From assembly GCF_011090185.1 (NCBI RefSeq), contig NZ_JAAFGS010000001.1:620001-684000 (forward strand): a DNA stretch of 64,000 bases. The letters are read 5' to 3'. Each line of letters begins with the position of its first letter. The first letter of the stretch is position 1. Shown piece by piece: positions 42,888-52,037 of this stretch. Position numbers and translations under genes: made by a program. The notes under the pieces are model-generated. The model was not told where the DNA came from and ran no database searches. It was given only the letters and a program-made list of their open reading frames with translations. The DNA comes from Saccharibacillus alkalitolerans (GTDB taxonomy: Bacteria; Bacillota; Bacilli; Paenibacillales; Paenibacillaceae).

Positions 42888-43708
42888 AATGGGGTTGGAA
42901 GCAGGCTCTGGCAGCCGCGGCCGGAGCCGCGGCAGGCCTCGGCGTGCATATGGTAAAAGAGGCGATGGCTTTTCGGGTCGTGCATGAAGACGTGCATATT
43001 CCCGGGCTGCCGGAAGCCTTCGACGGATACCGCGTCTATTTTATCGCGGACATTCACCGCAGGGCGCTGCCCGAAGCGGAGATCGCCGCGCTTCAAGGGA
43101 AAGCGGATATCGTCTGGATCGCGGGCGATTTGACGGACCGCGGCGTTCCGGAAGAACGGACGCGCGCCAACATGCGCATGCTGCGCAAATTGGGACCGGC
43201 TTATGCCGTTTACGGCAATCACGATTACGAAGCGTATATGCCGAACATGGAGAAGCTGGACCGGCTGCTGGAAGACTGCGGCGTGAAGCCGCTCGGCAGC
43301 CGCAACGTGCCGCTGCACCGAAACGGCGGGACGATCTGGCTGGCCGGCATCGACGATCTCGGGCCTGCCGGCATGTGGAGGGGCGACCCCCGCATCCGCA
43401 GGGAAGACTGCGTGCTTGTGCTGATGCACGATCCCAAGTGGGTCGTGGCGCTGCGGCGGACGTCCGCCAATTACGCGTTCGCGGGGCATACGCACGGCGG
43501 GCAGATCAGCCTGCCGCTGGTCGGTCCCGCGGCATCCAAGCCTTTTTACAAAACGTATCTCGACGGCACGCATTTCATCGATTCGGAAGACGGGGGAACG
43601 ACGGGACTGCGCATTACGCGCGGCATCGGTACAAGCCACTTTCCGCTCCGGCTCGGCTCTCCCGCCGAGACGCATCTGCTGACGCTGCGCAGCGCGCCGA
43701 GACTGTAA
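42872..43708 (+). CDS. Calcineurin-like metallophosphoesterase (YkuE/YaeI type)
   Basis: A 278-aa phosphoesterase: an N-terminal hydrophobic segment (about 10-27), then the metal motifs IADIHR (DxH), AGDLTDRG (GDxxD), YGNHDYE (GNHD/E), LMHDPKW and GHTHGGQ. YkuE-type enzymes act at the membrane or on envelope lipids. Start ATG 42872 (or 42878) overlaps the preceding gene; a much longer frame upstream is in another gene's shadow. Terminator follows. Confidence 0.88.
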   Translation: MAMAIKWGWKQALAAAAGAAAGLGVHMVKEAMAFRVVHEDVHIPGLPEAFDGYRVYFIADIHRRALPEAEIAALQGKADIVWIAGDLTDRGVPEERTRANMRMLRKLGPAYAVYGNHDYEAYMPNMEKLDRLLEDCGVKPLGSRNVPLHRNGGTIWLAGIDDLGPAGMWRGDPRIRREDCVLVLMHDPKWVVALRRTSANYAFAGHTHGGQISLPLVGPAASKPFYKTYLDGTHFIDSEDGGTTGLRITRGIGTSHFPLRLGSPAETHLLTLRSAPRL

Positions 43709-43721
43709 AAAGTAGCTGCAT

Positions 43722-43757
43722 GAAAAAAGCCGACCCGGAGGGGTCGGCTTTTTTGAT
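43722..43757 (+). terminator. Terminator after the phosphoesterase gene
   Basis: Stem AAAAGCCGACCC/GGGTCGGCTTTT with GGAG loop and T-run; the A-run on the left could also serve the convergent deacetylase gene. Confidence 0.92.
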
Positions 43758-43781
43758 CGGTTGATCAGGGGCGTTCGGCGC

Positions 43782-44762
43782 TTAAGGCTGCTTGGTCGTA
43801 TCGATGCTGCGTGGATCGACGAAGCCGTAACCTTTGGCTTCAAGCTTGGTCAGCAGATCGTCGAGCGCTTCGACCGTCCACGGCAGTTCGTGCATCAGGA
43901 TGTTGCTGCCGGAGTGGAGCTGATCGAACACGTTGTCGACGACGGCTTTCGGATCGTCTTTGTTGACCCAGTCGAGCGAGCCGACGGACCAGGTCATGTA
44001 GAGCAGGCCGTTTTCCTTCGCCACTTGATGGGCGTAATCGTTGCCGGCCGCATTCGGCGGACGGAAGAACATCGGCGTCTCGCCGATCGTTTCTTTCACG
44101 ATGGTCTGCACGTCTTCGATCTGCTTTTTGATCTCGTCGTTCGTCTGCTGGTTCAGGTAAATGTGATCGTAGCTGTGATTGCCGATAATGCCTCCGCGCT
44201 CCTGAATCAGCTTCAGCAGTTCGGGATGCTCTTTGACGCGATAGCCGTTGACGAAGAAAATCGCCTTGGCGTTATGCTTGTCGAGCGTATCGAACAGTCC
44301 GTTGATCATTTCGGCTTCTTTCGGACCGTCGTCGAAAGTCAGCAGCACGACTTTTTTCGGCGCCTTGCTGCCTTCGTTCGGCACGATATCGTAATTGCCG
44401 TTCATGTGATACTCGATCGGGACTTCCGCGGCGGCGTCGGTTTTTGCGTCGCCCGCATCCGCTTTGGCCGTCTCGTCTCCGGTCGCCGGCGTGCCGGATG
44501 CTTCGGTGCCTTCCGCCGCGGCCGCGTCGGTCGCGTCCTGAGCCGCCGCTTCGTCCGTCGCGGCTTCGTCCGTGCCGGCCGGTTTCGTGTCTTCAGCGGC
44601 GGCGCCGTCCTGCTCGCTGCCGGAAGCTTGTCCGGCATCCGCCGGCTGCGTTTCCGCGGTCGTCTGTTTGGAGTCCGCCGTTTTCGGCTCGTCGGCGGCG
44701 TTCCCGCAGGCGCCGAGCACGAGTCCGGCGGCCAGCCAGAACAGGGCCGTCTTTTTCCACAT
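43782..44762 (-). CDS. Lipoprotein polysaccharide deacetylase (NodB domain)
   Basis: A 326-aa exported protein. Lipobox VLGAC gives lipidated C19. A low-complexity Ala/Thr/Glu/Asp linker runs to about residue 115. The NodB domain follows: LLTFDDGPKEAEM (D-D metal/base motif), GNHSYDHIYL (HxxxxH metal site), RPPNAAGND (RxxN form of motif 3), TWSVGSLDW and a final LMHELPW in place of the usual LLHD. Related proteins N-deacetylate peptidoglycan or other polysaccharides at the cell surface. The long linker would let it reach across the wall. Confidence 0.87.
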   Translation of the reverse strand: MWKKTALFWLAAGLVLGACGNAADEPKTADSKQTTAETQPADAGQASGSEQDGAAAEDTKPAGTDEAATDEAAAQDATDAAAAEGTEASGTPATGDETAKADAGDAKTDAAAEVPIEYHMNGNYDIVPNEGSKAPKKVVLLTFDDGPKEAEMINGLFDTLDKHNAKAIFFVNGYRVKEHPELLKLIQERGGIIGNHSYDHIYLNQQTNDEIKKQIEDVQTIVKETIGETPMFFRPPNAAGNDYAHQVAKENGLLYMTWSVGSLDWVNKDDPKAVVDNVFDQLHSGSNILMHELPWTVEALDDLLTKLEAKGYGFVDPRSIDTTKQP

Positions 44763-45073
44763 CGTTCATCCATCTCGCTTTCTGCCATACGATTTGTGCC
44801 TTGCGCTTCGAATTCCCGAAGAATTCGTCTCGGTGTCGGTCGATCGGGTACAACCTATGTATCCTTGCCAAGTTTAACACAATACACCGCGCAGTTGCGG
44901 CACATAACGGGATTGTAACCTTTTCATACCGGCCTGAAACCTTTCATCGTTTTAATATCCGGACGTGCATTTGAAGAAAAGAAGTGATAACATAAATATG
45001 TGGTTATATAATATAAAACGCGCCACTTGGGATGACCTTTCCAAAAAAACGACTCCAAAAGGAGGGTCCTGTC
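44763..45073. promoter_or_regulatory. Divergent promoter region between deacetylase and mecA
   Basis: No gene is seen in these 311 bases. A perfect TATAAT (45007-45012) lies 62 bases before mecA; its -35 is unclear. GGAGGG before ATG 45074 is a strong ribosome site. Confidence 0.45.
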
Positions 45074-45685
45074 ATGAAAATTGAACGTTTAAGCCAGGAT
45101 AAGATCCGTATCTTCCTTTCATCCGATGATCTGAATGAACGCGGTATTCAGAGAGAAGATATGTGGCAGGAAATTCCTAGAGTCCATGACCTTTTTACCG
45201 AAATGATGGATCAAGCCTATACCGAGCTCGGTTTCGACGCGACCGGACCTCTTGCCGTGGAAGTGTTTGCGCTTCCGGCACAAGGAATGGTGGTCGTCGT
45301 GACGAAAGGGAAGTACGATCCGCTCCATTCGGACACGGGAGACGAGGAAATGCCGGATGAAGTCTACGAAATGGAAGTGACCATGGAGGCTAACGATACG
45401 ATCGTTTACTCCTTCCACGATATCGAACCCCTCATTGAAGCGGCTCACGTTCTGCGCGAACGGGTGACCGAGGGCGGTTCGCTGTACCATTATAAAAACG
45501 CCTGGTATTTGCATTTTTCGGCGGGGGATCTCGAAGATTCGCTGCACGACTCCCTGATCGCGGTGCTTGCCGAATTCGGCAGCTCGTCGTCGGTCACTGC
45601 GGCCATGCTCCAAGAGTACGGCAAAACGGTCATGGCAGAACGGGCGGTTGCCCAGATCTGCACGCATTTCGACCGCCGGGGCTGA
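45074..45685 (+). CDS. mecA: Adaptor protein MecA
   Basis: A 203-aa MecA/YpbH-family adaptor. N-terminal substrate-binding domain MKIERLSQDKIRIFLSSDDL with DLFTEMMDQAYTELGF; an acidic linker (GDEEMPDEVYEMEV, about 93-106); C-terminal ClpC-binding domain with DIEPLIEAAHVL and YLHFSAGDLED. It delivers substrates such as ComK to ClpCP. Length is close to the family norm. Confidence 0.92.
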   Translation: MKIERLSQDKIRIFLSSDDLNERGIQREDMWQEIPRVHDLFTEMMDQAYTELGFDATGPLAVEVFALPAQGMVVVVTKGKYDPLHSDTGDEEMPDEVYEMEVTMEANDTIVYSFHDIEPLIEAAHVLRERVTEGGSLYHYKNAWYLHFSAGDLEDSLHDSLIAVLAEFGSSSSVTAAMLQEYGKTVMAERAVAQICTHFDRRG

Positions 45686-45794
45686 TGCCCTTAAGAAACG
45701 CCGCCGTCCCGATCGCTCGGGGCGGCCGTTTCCGTTTATGCGCCGCGAAAGGCGCCGACAATTTCGCCGCAAGCGGGCGGGGAAGGGGGACATT

Positions 45795-46532
45795 TTGCTT
45801 GTCTTAACGGTCTTGGTCGCGGCGATTACGCCCGGGGTCGCACTGCTGTTTTACTTTTACTTGAAAGACAAATACGATGCGGAGCCGCTGCACATGGTCG
45901 TGCGGATGTTTTTGCTCGGCTTTCTTGTCGTGCTGCCGATCATGATCGTGCAGCAGGGGCTGCTGCGGGCGTTCGGCGACAACACGTTCCTGTTCGCTTT
46001 CGGTATTTCCGCCGGAGTGGAAGAGCTGTTCAAGTGGTTCGTTTTGTTTAACTTCATCTATAATCATACGGAGTTCGACGAACCTTACGACGGTATTCTG
46101 TACGCGGTAGCCGTATCGCTCGGCTTCGCGACCTTGGAAAACATCATGTACGCGTTTACGCTGCACGCCTCGTTCGGTTCGCTGCTGATTCGCGGGCTGC
46201 TGCCCGTATCCGGTCATGCGATGTTCGGGGTCGTGATGGGCTACTACTTGGGCATGGCGAAGTTCGCGAGCGCCGGAAAACGGAAAAAATTTCTCGTCCT
46301 GTCGGTAACGCTGCCTCTCGTCTGGCACGGCATCTACGACTTTATCCTCAACATGCCCGGCCGCAACTGGATCTGGTGGATCGTGCCGTTCATGGCATTG
46401 ATGTGGTACGGAGGGATGGATAAAGTCGTCAAAGCGAACAACCGCTCGCCGTTCCGTTTTTTAAGAAAAGAAGAAACGCCGATAAGGACAGCGCCGCAGC
46501 CTGCCCCCATATCCAAAAAGAAAGAAGCTTGA
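45795..46532 (+). CDS. prsW: PrsW-family glutamic intramembrane protease
   Basis: A 245-aa membrane protease with about eight helices. Catalytic motif 1: VEELFKW (EExxK type, about residues 75-81); motif 2: GFATLENIMY; motif 3: GHAMFGVVMGY; and HGIYDF later. PrsW cleaves the anti-sigma factor RsiW in B. subtilis. TTG 45795 is chosen after GGAAGGGGGA; the frame upstream overlaps mecA shadow. SleB and YpeB, next to prsW in B. subtilis, are missing. Confidence 0.9.
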   Translation: MLVLTVLVAAITPGVALLFYFYLKDKYDAEPLHMVVRMFLLGFLVVLPIMIVQQGLLRAFGDNTFLFAFGISAGVEELFKWFVLFNFIYNHTEFDEPYDGILYAVAVSLGFATLENIMYAFTLHASFGSLLIRGLLPVSGHAMFGVVMGYYLGMAKFASAGKRKKFLVLSVTLPLVWHGIYDFILNMPGRNWIWWIVPFMALMWYGGMDKVVKANNRSPFRFLRKEETPIRTAPQPAPISKKKEA

Positions 46533-46559
46533 CTCGGCGGCGATCCGGTGCCGAAGAAG

Positions 46560-46618
46560 GAAGAAAGACCCGGTTTTCCCTTGATTCGAGCGGGAAGAAC
46601 GGGTCTTTCTTTTTGTTT
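46560..46618 (+). terminator. Terminator after prsW
   Basis: Stem AGAAAGACCCG..TTTTCCC pairs with GGGAAGA.CGGGTCTTTCT and is followed by TTTTG and TTTTT. Confidence 0.85.
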
Positions 46619-46747
46619 TTTGGGCAGTTAGGCTTACAAGCATATTCTTCCATGTTATACTGGTGAAACCGACGGCCCGGCTGGGGATTCAAAAAGCCTG
46701 CGGCCGCGAAAAACAAGCATAATGCAAAATAAAGGCGGGCGATCGAA

Positions 46748-47389
46748 ATGTATCCGAAAACCAATGATATGCTGTTTATGCAGCCCGTATCCATGGAAGC
46801 CAAACCCGAAAACGAACACCGTTCCCGAATTTCGGAAATCGAGGACAACTCGCTGTTGGTGGAGCTGCCGCTTCGGGCGGGCCGCATGAGCCGGCTTCGC
46901 CTGGGCGAAGAACTTTCGGTCTACCATATGACGGAAGACGGGGTTAAATACTATTTTACTTCGCACGTGCTGGGTTATCACGACGATGCGATTCCGCTTA
47001 TGCGGATCAGCAAGCCGCTGCCGGAGGACATTTCGAAAGTGCAGCGCCGGCACTATTTGCGAGTGCCCGCCCAGGTCGAAATCGCGGTCCAATCGCCGGA
47101 CTTCCATTTTACGGCCGTTACTTCCGATTTGAGCGGGGGAGGACTTTCTTTTACGGCGTCCGACAATCATCCCCTGCGGATGAACGAGCAGGTGGACGGG
47201 TGGATTCTGCTCGCTTACAAGAGCGGCAGCGTCGATCACGTGCCGTTCGGAGGCGAAGTGATGCGGGTCAAAGAGCCCGGGACCGGCCGAAATACGGTCA
47301 GCGTGCAATTTAATGAGATCGCCGATACCGAGAGGCAAAAAGTGATTCGCTACTGCTTCGAACGTCAGCTTGATTTCCGAAACCGTTAA
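46748..47389 (+). CDS. motI: PilZ-domain flagellar brake protein (MotI/YpfA)
   Basis: A 213-aa protein with an N-terminal YcgR-like domain (about 1-95) and a C-terminal PilZ domain. The c-di-GMP motif is complete: R101..R105 in QRRHYLRV, then D127, S129 and G132 in DLSGGG. In B. subtilis MotI binds c-di-GMP and acts as a clutch on MotA. It lies before cmk, as ypfA does there. Confidence 0.9.
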   Translation: MYPKTNDMLFMQPVSMEAKPENEHRSRISEIEDNSLLVELPLRAGRMSRLRLGEELSVYHMTEDGVKYYFTSHVLGYHDDAIPLMRISKPLPEDISKVQRRHYLRVPAQVEIAVQSPDFHFTAVTSDLSGGGLSFTASDNHPLRMNEQVDGWILLAYKSGSVDHVPFGGEVMRVKEPGTGRNTVSVQFNEIADTERQKVIRYCFERQLDFRNR

Positions 47390-47419
47390 GGGTTGACAAA
47401 TCATCCGCCCGGAACGCAT

Positions 47420-47462
47420 TCCGCAAAGGAAGGGAGGTTTTTTTCTTTCCTTTGCGGACGTT
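47420..47462 (+). terminator. Terminator after motI
   Basis: Stem CCGCAAAGGAAG/CTTTCCTTTGCGG, T-rich loop, then CGTTTTG. Reasonable but with a weak tail. Confidence 0.6.
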
Positions 47463-47700
47463 TTGCAAATTGGCGATCCTTATGCTATAATTTTATTGTC
47501 GCAGGCACAGCCTGCTTTTTTATTGATTGAGAAGCCTGCCTGTTTGGTATGTATGCAAGTTCGTCGGTCTTGCCGGGAAATCGGTCTGCCGCACAGCCGT
47601 TGGGCGGCGCCGGAATGGTGAAGGCGTATTGCGGAAGCCAAGCCGGCTGTCAGCTTGCATAGGAGCCGTAGGGCAGACGGATTCGAGGAGGAATGCCCCC

Positions 47701-48408
47701 TTGTCCAGCTCTAACGGAGAACGGGAGTTCAAAATCAACATCGCGATCGACGGACCCGCGGGAGCGGGGAAGAGCACGGTTGCGCGCAAGGTAGCCAAGG
47801 AATTGTCCTATGTCTACGTCGATACCGGAGCCATGTACCGGGCGGTTACCTGGGATATGCTGAACAGGGGCATCGACGCGGAGGATGAGACCGCGGTTCT
47901 CGAACGCATGGGAGCTATCGACATCGAGCTGGTTCCGGGAGACGAGGGACAGCGGGTATGGCTTTCCGGAACGGATGTGACGGACGAGATTCGTTCGTTG
48001 GCCGTCAACCGGACGGTTTCCCGATATGCGCAAATCGAGGGGCTGCGTGCGGAATTGTCCGCCGCACAGCGGCAAATGGCTTTACGCAAAGGCGTCGTGA
48101 TGGACGGACGCGATATCGGAACCACCGTACTTCCCGACGCGGAGGTCAAGATTTTCATGACCGCGACCGTCGAAGAACGGGCGCGCCGCAGATTCCGGGA
48201 ACTTCCGGAATCGGACGAAGCGATAACGCTCGAACAGCTTGAGAGCGAGATTGCGCAGCGGGACGAGCTCGACCGCAATCGCGAAGTGTCGCCGCTCGTA
48301 TGCGCGGCCGATGCGACGGTGCTCGATACGACGAACATGACCATCGACGAGGTGGCGGAGGCGATCGTGCGCCAGGCCGATCTTAAGCTTTCCCGAACGG
48401 GACAGTGA
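47701..48408 (+). CDS. cmk: Cytidylate kinase
   Basis: A 235-aa CMP kinase. P-loop GPAGAGKST (about residues 19-27), YVDTGAMYRAVTW, MDGRDIGTTVLPDA and REVSPLVCAADA. It makes CDP from CMP. TTG 47701 follows CGAGGAGGAATGCCCCC; ATG 47693 is out of frame. In the order motI-cmk-ypfD-der typical of Bacilli. Confidence 0.93.
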   Translation: MSSSNGEREFKINIAIDGPAGAGKSTVARKVAKELSYVYVDTGAMYRAVTWDMLNRGIDAEDETAVLERMGAIDIELVPGDEGQRVWLSGTDVTDEIRSLAVNRTVSRYAQIEGLRAELSAAQRQMALRKGVVMDGRDIGTTVLPDAEVKIFMTATVEERARRRFRELPESDEAITLEQLESEIAQRDELDRNREVSPLVCAADATVLDTTNMTIDEVAEAIVRQADLKLSRTGQ

Positions 48409-48490
48409 AGGCGGCCGATGCAGCAGAGTTTTGAACCCTGCGCACAGCGGGTTTAAATATGAGGGTTTTGAATCGAGGAGGGTATTTAAC

Positions 48491-49771
48491 ATGTCGGAAG
48501 AGACAAGAAATCAAAATGAAGAAACAGTAAATCAGGAAGTAAACGAAGAAACGGCTACGCAGGATCAGCTGGAACAAGTCGTCAGCGTTAAAAAAGGCGA
48601 TACGGTTACCGGTACGATCGTGAAATTGGACGATGACCAAGCGTACGTCAGCATCGGTTATAAATACGACGGCGTTATCGCGACTCGCGAGCTTGAAGAA
48701 GGCGCGGAAGTGGGTCAGGAAGTCGTTGCCAAGGTTGTCAGCCTGAACGACAACAAAGAGCAAATGGTTCTGTCGAAGCGCGCAATCGACGGCGCGAAAG
48801 CTTGGGATCAGCTCGAAGAAAAGCTCGCAAGCAAAGAAATCTTCGAAGTTACGATTACGGACGTCGTTAAAGGCGGCATCGTGACGGACGTAGGCGTACG
48901 CGCCTTCATCCCGGCTTCGATGGTAGAGCGTCACTTCGTCGAAGATTTCAGCGACTACAAAGGCCGCACGATCCGTGTTCGCGTCAAAGAACTGGACCGC
49001 GAAAACAACAAGGTGATTCTGTCCGCCAAGGACGTCCTGGAAGAAGAGTTCGAAGCCAACAAGGTAAAAGTGATGGCAGAACTTCAAGAAGGACAAGTCA
49101 TCGAAGGCAAAGTACAGCGTCTGACGCAATTCGGCGCATTCGTTGACGTCGGCGGCGTAGACGGCCTGGTTCACGTTTCCGAGATGGCTTGGCACCATGT
49201 GGACAAACCGTCCGACGCGGTATCCGAAGGCGAAACCGTCAAGGTTAAAGTCCTGAAAGTCGATCCGGAAAAAGGCAAAATCAGCCTGAGCATCAAAGCG
49301 GCGACTCCGGGTCCTTGGGAAACGGCTTCCGAGAAGTTCAGCCAAGGCGACGTGATCAGCGGCGAAGTCAAACGTCTCGTGCCTTTCGGCGCATTCGTCG
49401 AAATCGCTCCTGGCGTAGAAGGTCTGGTTCACATCTCGCAAATTTCGCACAAGCACATCGGTACGCCTCAGGAAGTGCTGCAAGAAGGACAAACGGTTCA
49501 GGTCAAAGTTCTGGACGTTAACCCTTCGGAAAAACGCATCAGCCTGAGCATCAAAGAAACCGAAGAAGCTCCTGCCGGCGAAGCTCGCGCCGAAAGACCG
49601 GAAAGATCCGAAAGATCCGACCGTCCTTCCAAAGGCCGCGACAAAGGACCTCGCGTCGAAAAAATCGACAACCCGAACGTTTCGCTGAGCAATCAAAGCA
49701 TGAACGTTTCGCTGGGCGAGCGTTTCGATCTGGCCGCGCTCAAAGAAAAGCTGGGTCAATCCGAAGAATAA
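48491..49771 (+). CDS. ypfD: S1-domain RNA-binding protein YpfD (RpsA-like)
   Basis: A 426-aa protein with an acidic N-tail and four S1 domains, starting at about residues 32, 118, 202 and 288 (VKKGDTVTGTIV, KEIFEVTITDVV, EGQVIEGKVQRL, QGDVISGEVKRL). GAFVDVGGVDGLVHVS is a canonical S1 core. The C-terminal tail is Arg/Glu/Pro rich. Ribosomal protein S1 homologue, not essential in B. subtilis. GAGGAGGG gives the start ATG 48491. Confidence 0.92.
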   Translation: MSEETRNQNEETVNQEVNEETATQDQLEQVVSVKKGDTVTGTIVKLDDDQAYVSIGYKYDGVIATRELEEGAEVGQEVVAKVVSLNDNKEQMVLSKRAIDGAKAWDQLEEKLASKEIFEVTITDVVKGGIVTDVGVRAFIPASMVERHFVEDFSDYKGRTIRVRVKELDRENNKVILSAKDVLEEEFEANKVKVMAELQEGQVIEGKVQRLTQFGAFVDVGGVDGLVHVSEMAWHHVDKPSDAVSEGETVKVKVLKVDPEKGKISLSIKAATPGPWETASEKFSQGDVISGEVKRLVPFGAFVEIAPGVEGLVHISQISHKHIGTPQEVLQEGQTVQVKVLDVNPSEKRISLSIKETEEAPAGEARAERPERSERSDRPSKGRDKGPRVEKIDNPNVSLSNQSMNVSLGERFDLAALKEKLGQSEE

Positions 49772-49794
49772 TTACAGCATCAGCATAGCAACGA

Positions 49795-49833
49795 GCAAAC
49801 GGCGGACCCGCTGCGGGTTCGCCGTTTGTGGCA
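49795..49833 (+). terminator. Terminator after ypfD
   Basis: Stem AAACGGCG.ACCC/GGGT.CGCCGTTT, weak T-tail (TTTGTGG). Confidence 0.7.
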
Positions 49834-49977
49834 TATACAGCGGAGCGGCGGGAAATCGGCTGCATGAGCATCTTAAGATGCCGAGGGGAAACGGGTGCCG
49901 ATCCATACGGAAAGGTTCGTCCGTTTCTTGTCGTGTAACGGGAATTTTCAGCTGCGGTTACAGGGAGGAATAAAAAA

Positions 49978-51303
49978 ATGGCAAGAGCGGTAGTGGCGAT
50001 CGTAGGCAGGCCGAACGTCGGCAAATCCACGATCTTCAATCGGATTATCGGCGATCGGATGTCGATCGTCGAAGACAAGCCGGGCGTCACGCGCGACCGG
50101 ATCTACGGCGTCGGCGAATGGAACGGCAGATCTTTCAGCATTATCGATACCGGCGGTATCGAACTGAACGACGAACAAATTCTCAAGTCGATCAAAGCTC
50201 AGGCTGAATTGGCGATCGAAGAAGCGGACGTCATCGTGTTTATGTGCGATGCGAAAGCGGGACTGACCCAGTCGGACTACGAGGTTGCGGAAATGCTGTA
50301 CCGTTCCAAAAAGCCGATCGTGCTGGCAGTCAACAAGGTCGACAATATGAGCCGGATGGACGATACGTACGAGTTCTATAACTTGGGACTCGGCGATCCG
50401 ATCGGCGTATCGGGCGCTCACGGAAGCGGCGTCGGCGACCTGCTGGACGCGATCGTGGATCATTTGCCTGAAAAAGAAGACGAGCAGTACGACGAAGACG
50501 TTATTCGGGTCGCGCTCATCGGACGTCCGAACGTCGGCAAATCCTCGCTCGTCAACGCGCTGCTCGGCGAACAGCGCGTAATCGTCAGCGACGTGGCCGG
50601 TACGACGCGCGACGCGATCGACACGGAGTTCGAGCGGGACGGTCAGCGCTATGTTCTGATCGACACGGCCGGCATGCGCAAACGCGGCAAAGTATACGAA
50701 AACCTTGAAAAGTACAGCGTGATGCGCGCCATGCGCGCCATCGAGCGTGCGGACGTGGTCGCCGTCGTCATCAACGGCGAAGAAGGCATTATCGAACAGG
50801 ACAAACATATCGCGGGTTATGCGCTTGAAGCCGGCAAGGCTTCGGTGTTCGTCGTCAACAAGTGGGATGCCGTCGAAAAAGACGACAAAACGATGCAGCA
50901 TTTCGAAAAAAGCATTCGGGACCATTTCTTGTTCATGACATACGCGCCGGTCGTATTCCTGTCCGCTTTGACGGGGCAGCGCGTGCAAAAACTGCTGCCG
51001 GTCGTCAACCAGGCCGCCGAACAGCATGCGCGCCGCATTCCGACCGGTCTGTTGAACGACGTCATCTCCGACGCCGTCGCGATCAATCCGCCTCCCACGG
51101 ACAAAGGCCGCCGCATGCGCATCAATTATGCGACTCAGGTGGCGGTCAAGCCTCCGACCATCGTCGTGTTCGTGAACGCGCCGGAACTGATGCATTTCTC
51201 TTACGAACGCTATCTGGAGAACAAGATCCGGGCGGCTTTCGATTTTGAAGGAACGCCGATCCGGATCTTTACCAGACGCAAATCCGACGATAACAAAGAA
51301 TAA
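49978..51303 (+). CDS. der: Ribosome assembly GTPase Der (EngA)
   Basis: A 441-aa tandem GTPase. G domain 1: GRPNVGKST (about 10-18), DTGG, NKVD. G domain 2: GRPNVGKSS (about 181-189), DTAG, NKWD. The KH-like C-terminal domain (about 355-441) has [12 protein letters not shown] and [11 protein letters not shown]. It acts in 50S assembly. GGAGGAA precedes ATG. Confidence 0.95.
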   Translation: MARAVVAIVGRPNVGKSTIFNRIIGDRMSIVEDKPGVTRDRIYGVGEWNGRSFSIIDTGGIELNDEQILKSIKAQAELAIEEADVIVFMCDAKAGLTQSDYEVAEMLYRSKKPIVLAVNKVDNMSRMDDTYEFYNLGLGDPIGVSGAHGSGVGDLLDAIVDHLPEKEDEQYDEDVIRVALIGRPNVGKSSLVNALLGEQRVIVSDVAGTTRDAIDTEFERDGQRYVLIDTAGMRKRGKVYENLEKYSVMRAMRAIERADVVAVVINGEEGIIEQDKHIAGYALEAGKASVFVVNKWDAVEKDDKTMQHFEKSIRDHFLFMTYAPVVFLSALTGQRVQKLLPVVNQAAEQHARRIPTGLLNDVISDAVAINPPPTDKGRRMRINYATQVAVKPPTIVVFVNAPELMHFSYERYLENKIRAAFDFEGTPIRIFTRRKSDDNKE

Positions 51304-51398
51304 GGCAGGATAAAGCGTGTTCGGGGAACGAATGAAGCAGGTTCCCGATCACGCCTTAAGAGAATACAGAAGTTCAGTTGCGCGAAGGGGAGCGAACA

Positions 51399-52037
51399 AT
51401 GATACTATCGGTAATCGCGATCGCGGCCGCTTATCTGCTCGGCTCGGTCAGCTTCAGCGTATTATTCGCCAGATTGTTTAAAGGAATCGATATCCGGAAC
51501 CATGGAAGCGGCAACGCCGGAGCGACCAATACACTTCGGGTTCTGGGCAAAGGACCGGCCATTCTTGTGCTGGCGCTCGATATTTGCAAAGGCATTCTCG
51601 CCGTTTGGCTGGGCCGCTGGCTCGCGCCGGACTACGACTGGACGCCGGCTCTGGCCGGTCTTGCGGCGGTAATCGGCCACAATTGGCCGCTTTATTTCCA
51701 TTTCAAAGGCGGAAAAGGGATCGCGACGACGATCGGCATGTTGGCCACGCTTTGTTTCTTCCCTGCTCTGTGGGCCGGAATCATCGGTATTTTATCGATT
51801 GTGCTCACCCGCTATGTCTCGCTCGGATCGCTGCTGTTCGTAACGCTGACGCCGATTTTCCTCGTCGTCTACGATCTGGCGGGCTGGCGCGATTTCGGCA
51901 TCGCCGTGCTGACGGTCAGCATCCTGATCTGGGCTCTTGCGGTCTGGAGGCACCGAAGCAATCTGGTCAAGCTGAAGAACGGAACGGAAAACAAGCTGGG
52001 TTCGAAGTCCGGCGGGAAGGAGAGCAGCCTTGGCTAA
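51399..52037 (+). CDS. plsY: Acyl-phosphate:glycerol-3-phosphate acyltransferase PlsY
   Basis: A 212-aa membrane acyltransferase with about five helices. Motifs: GSVSFSVLFARLFKGIDIRN followed by HGSGNAGATNTLRVLGK (motif 1), GHNWPLYFHFKGGKGIATTIG (shown in two parts: GHNWPLY, GGKGIATT; motif 2) and LGSLLF (motif 3). It starts phospholipid synthesis from acyl phosphate. ATG 51399 follows AGGGGAGCG. It overlaps gpsA by 8 bases; both use glycerol 3-phosphate. Confidence 0.93.
   Translation: MILSVIAIAAAYLLGSVSFSVLFARLFKGIDIRNHGSGNAGATNTLRVLGKGPAILVLALDICKGILAVWLGRWLAPDYDWTPALAGLAAVIGHNWPLYFHFKGGKGIATTIGMLATLCFFPALWAGIIGILSIVLTRYVSLGSLLFVTLTPIFLVVYDLAGWRDFGIAVLTVSILIWALAVWRHRSNLVKLKNGTENKLGSKSGGKESSLG

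Noticed and set aside
44402-44974. Forward and reverse Arg/Pro-rich frames over the deacetylase linker
   Set aside because: They mirror the repetitive Ala/Thr/Glu linker codons of the deacetylase gene and have no independent support.
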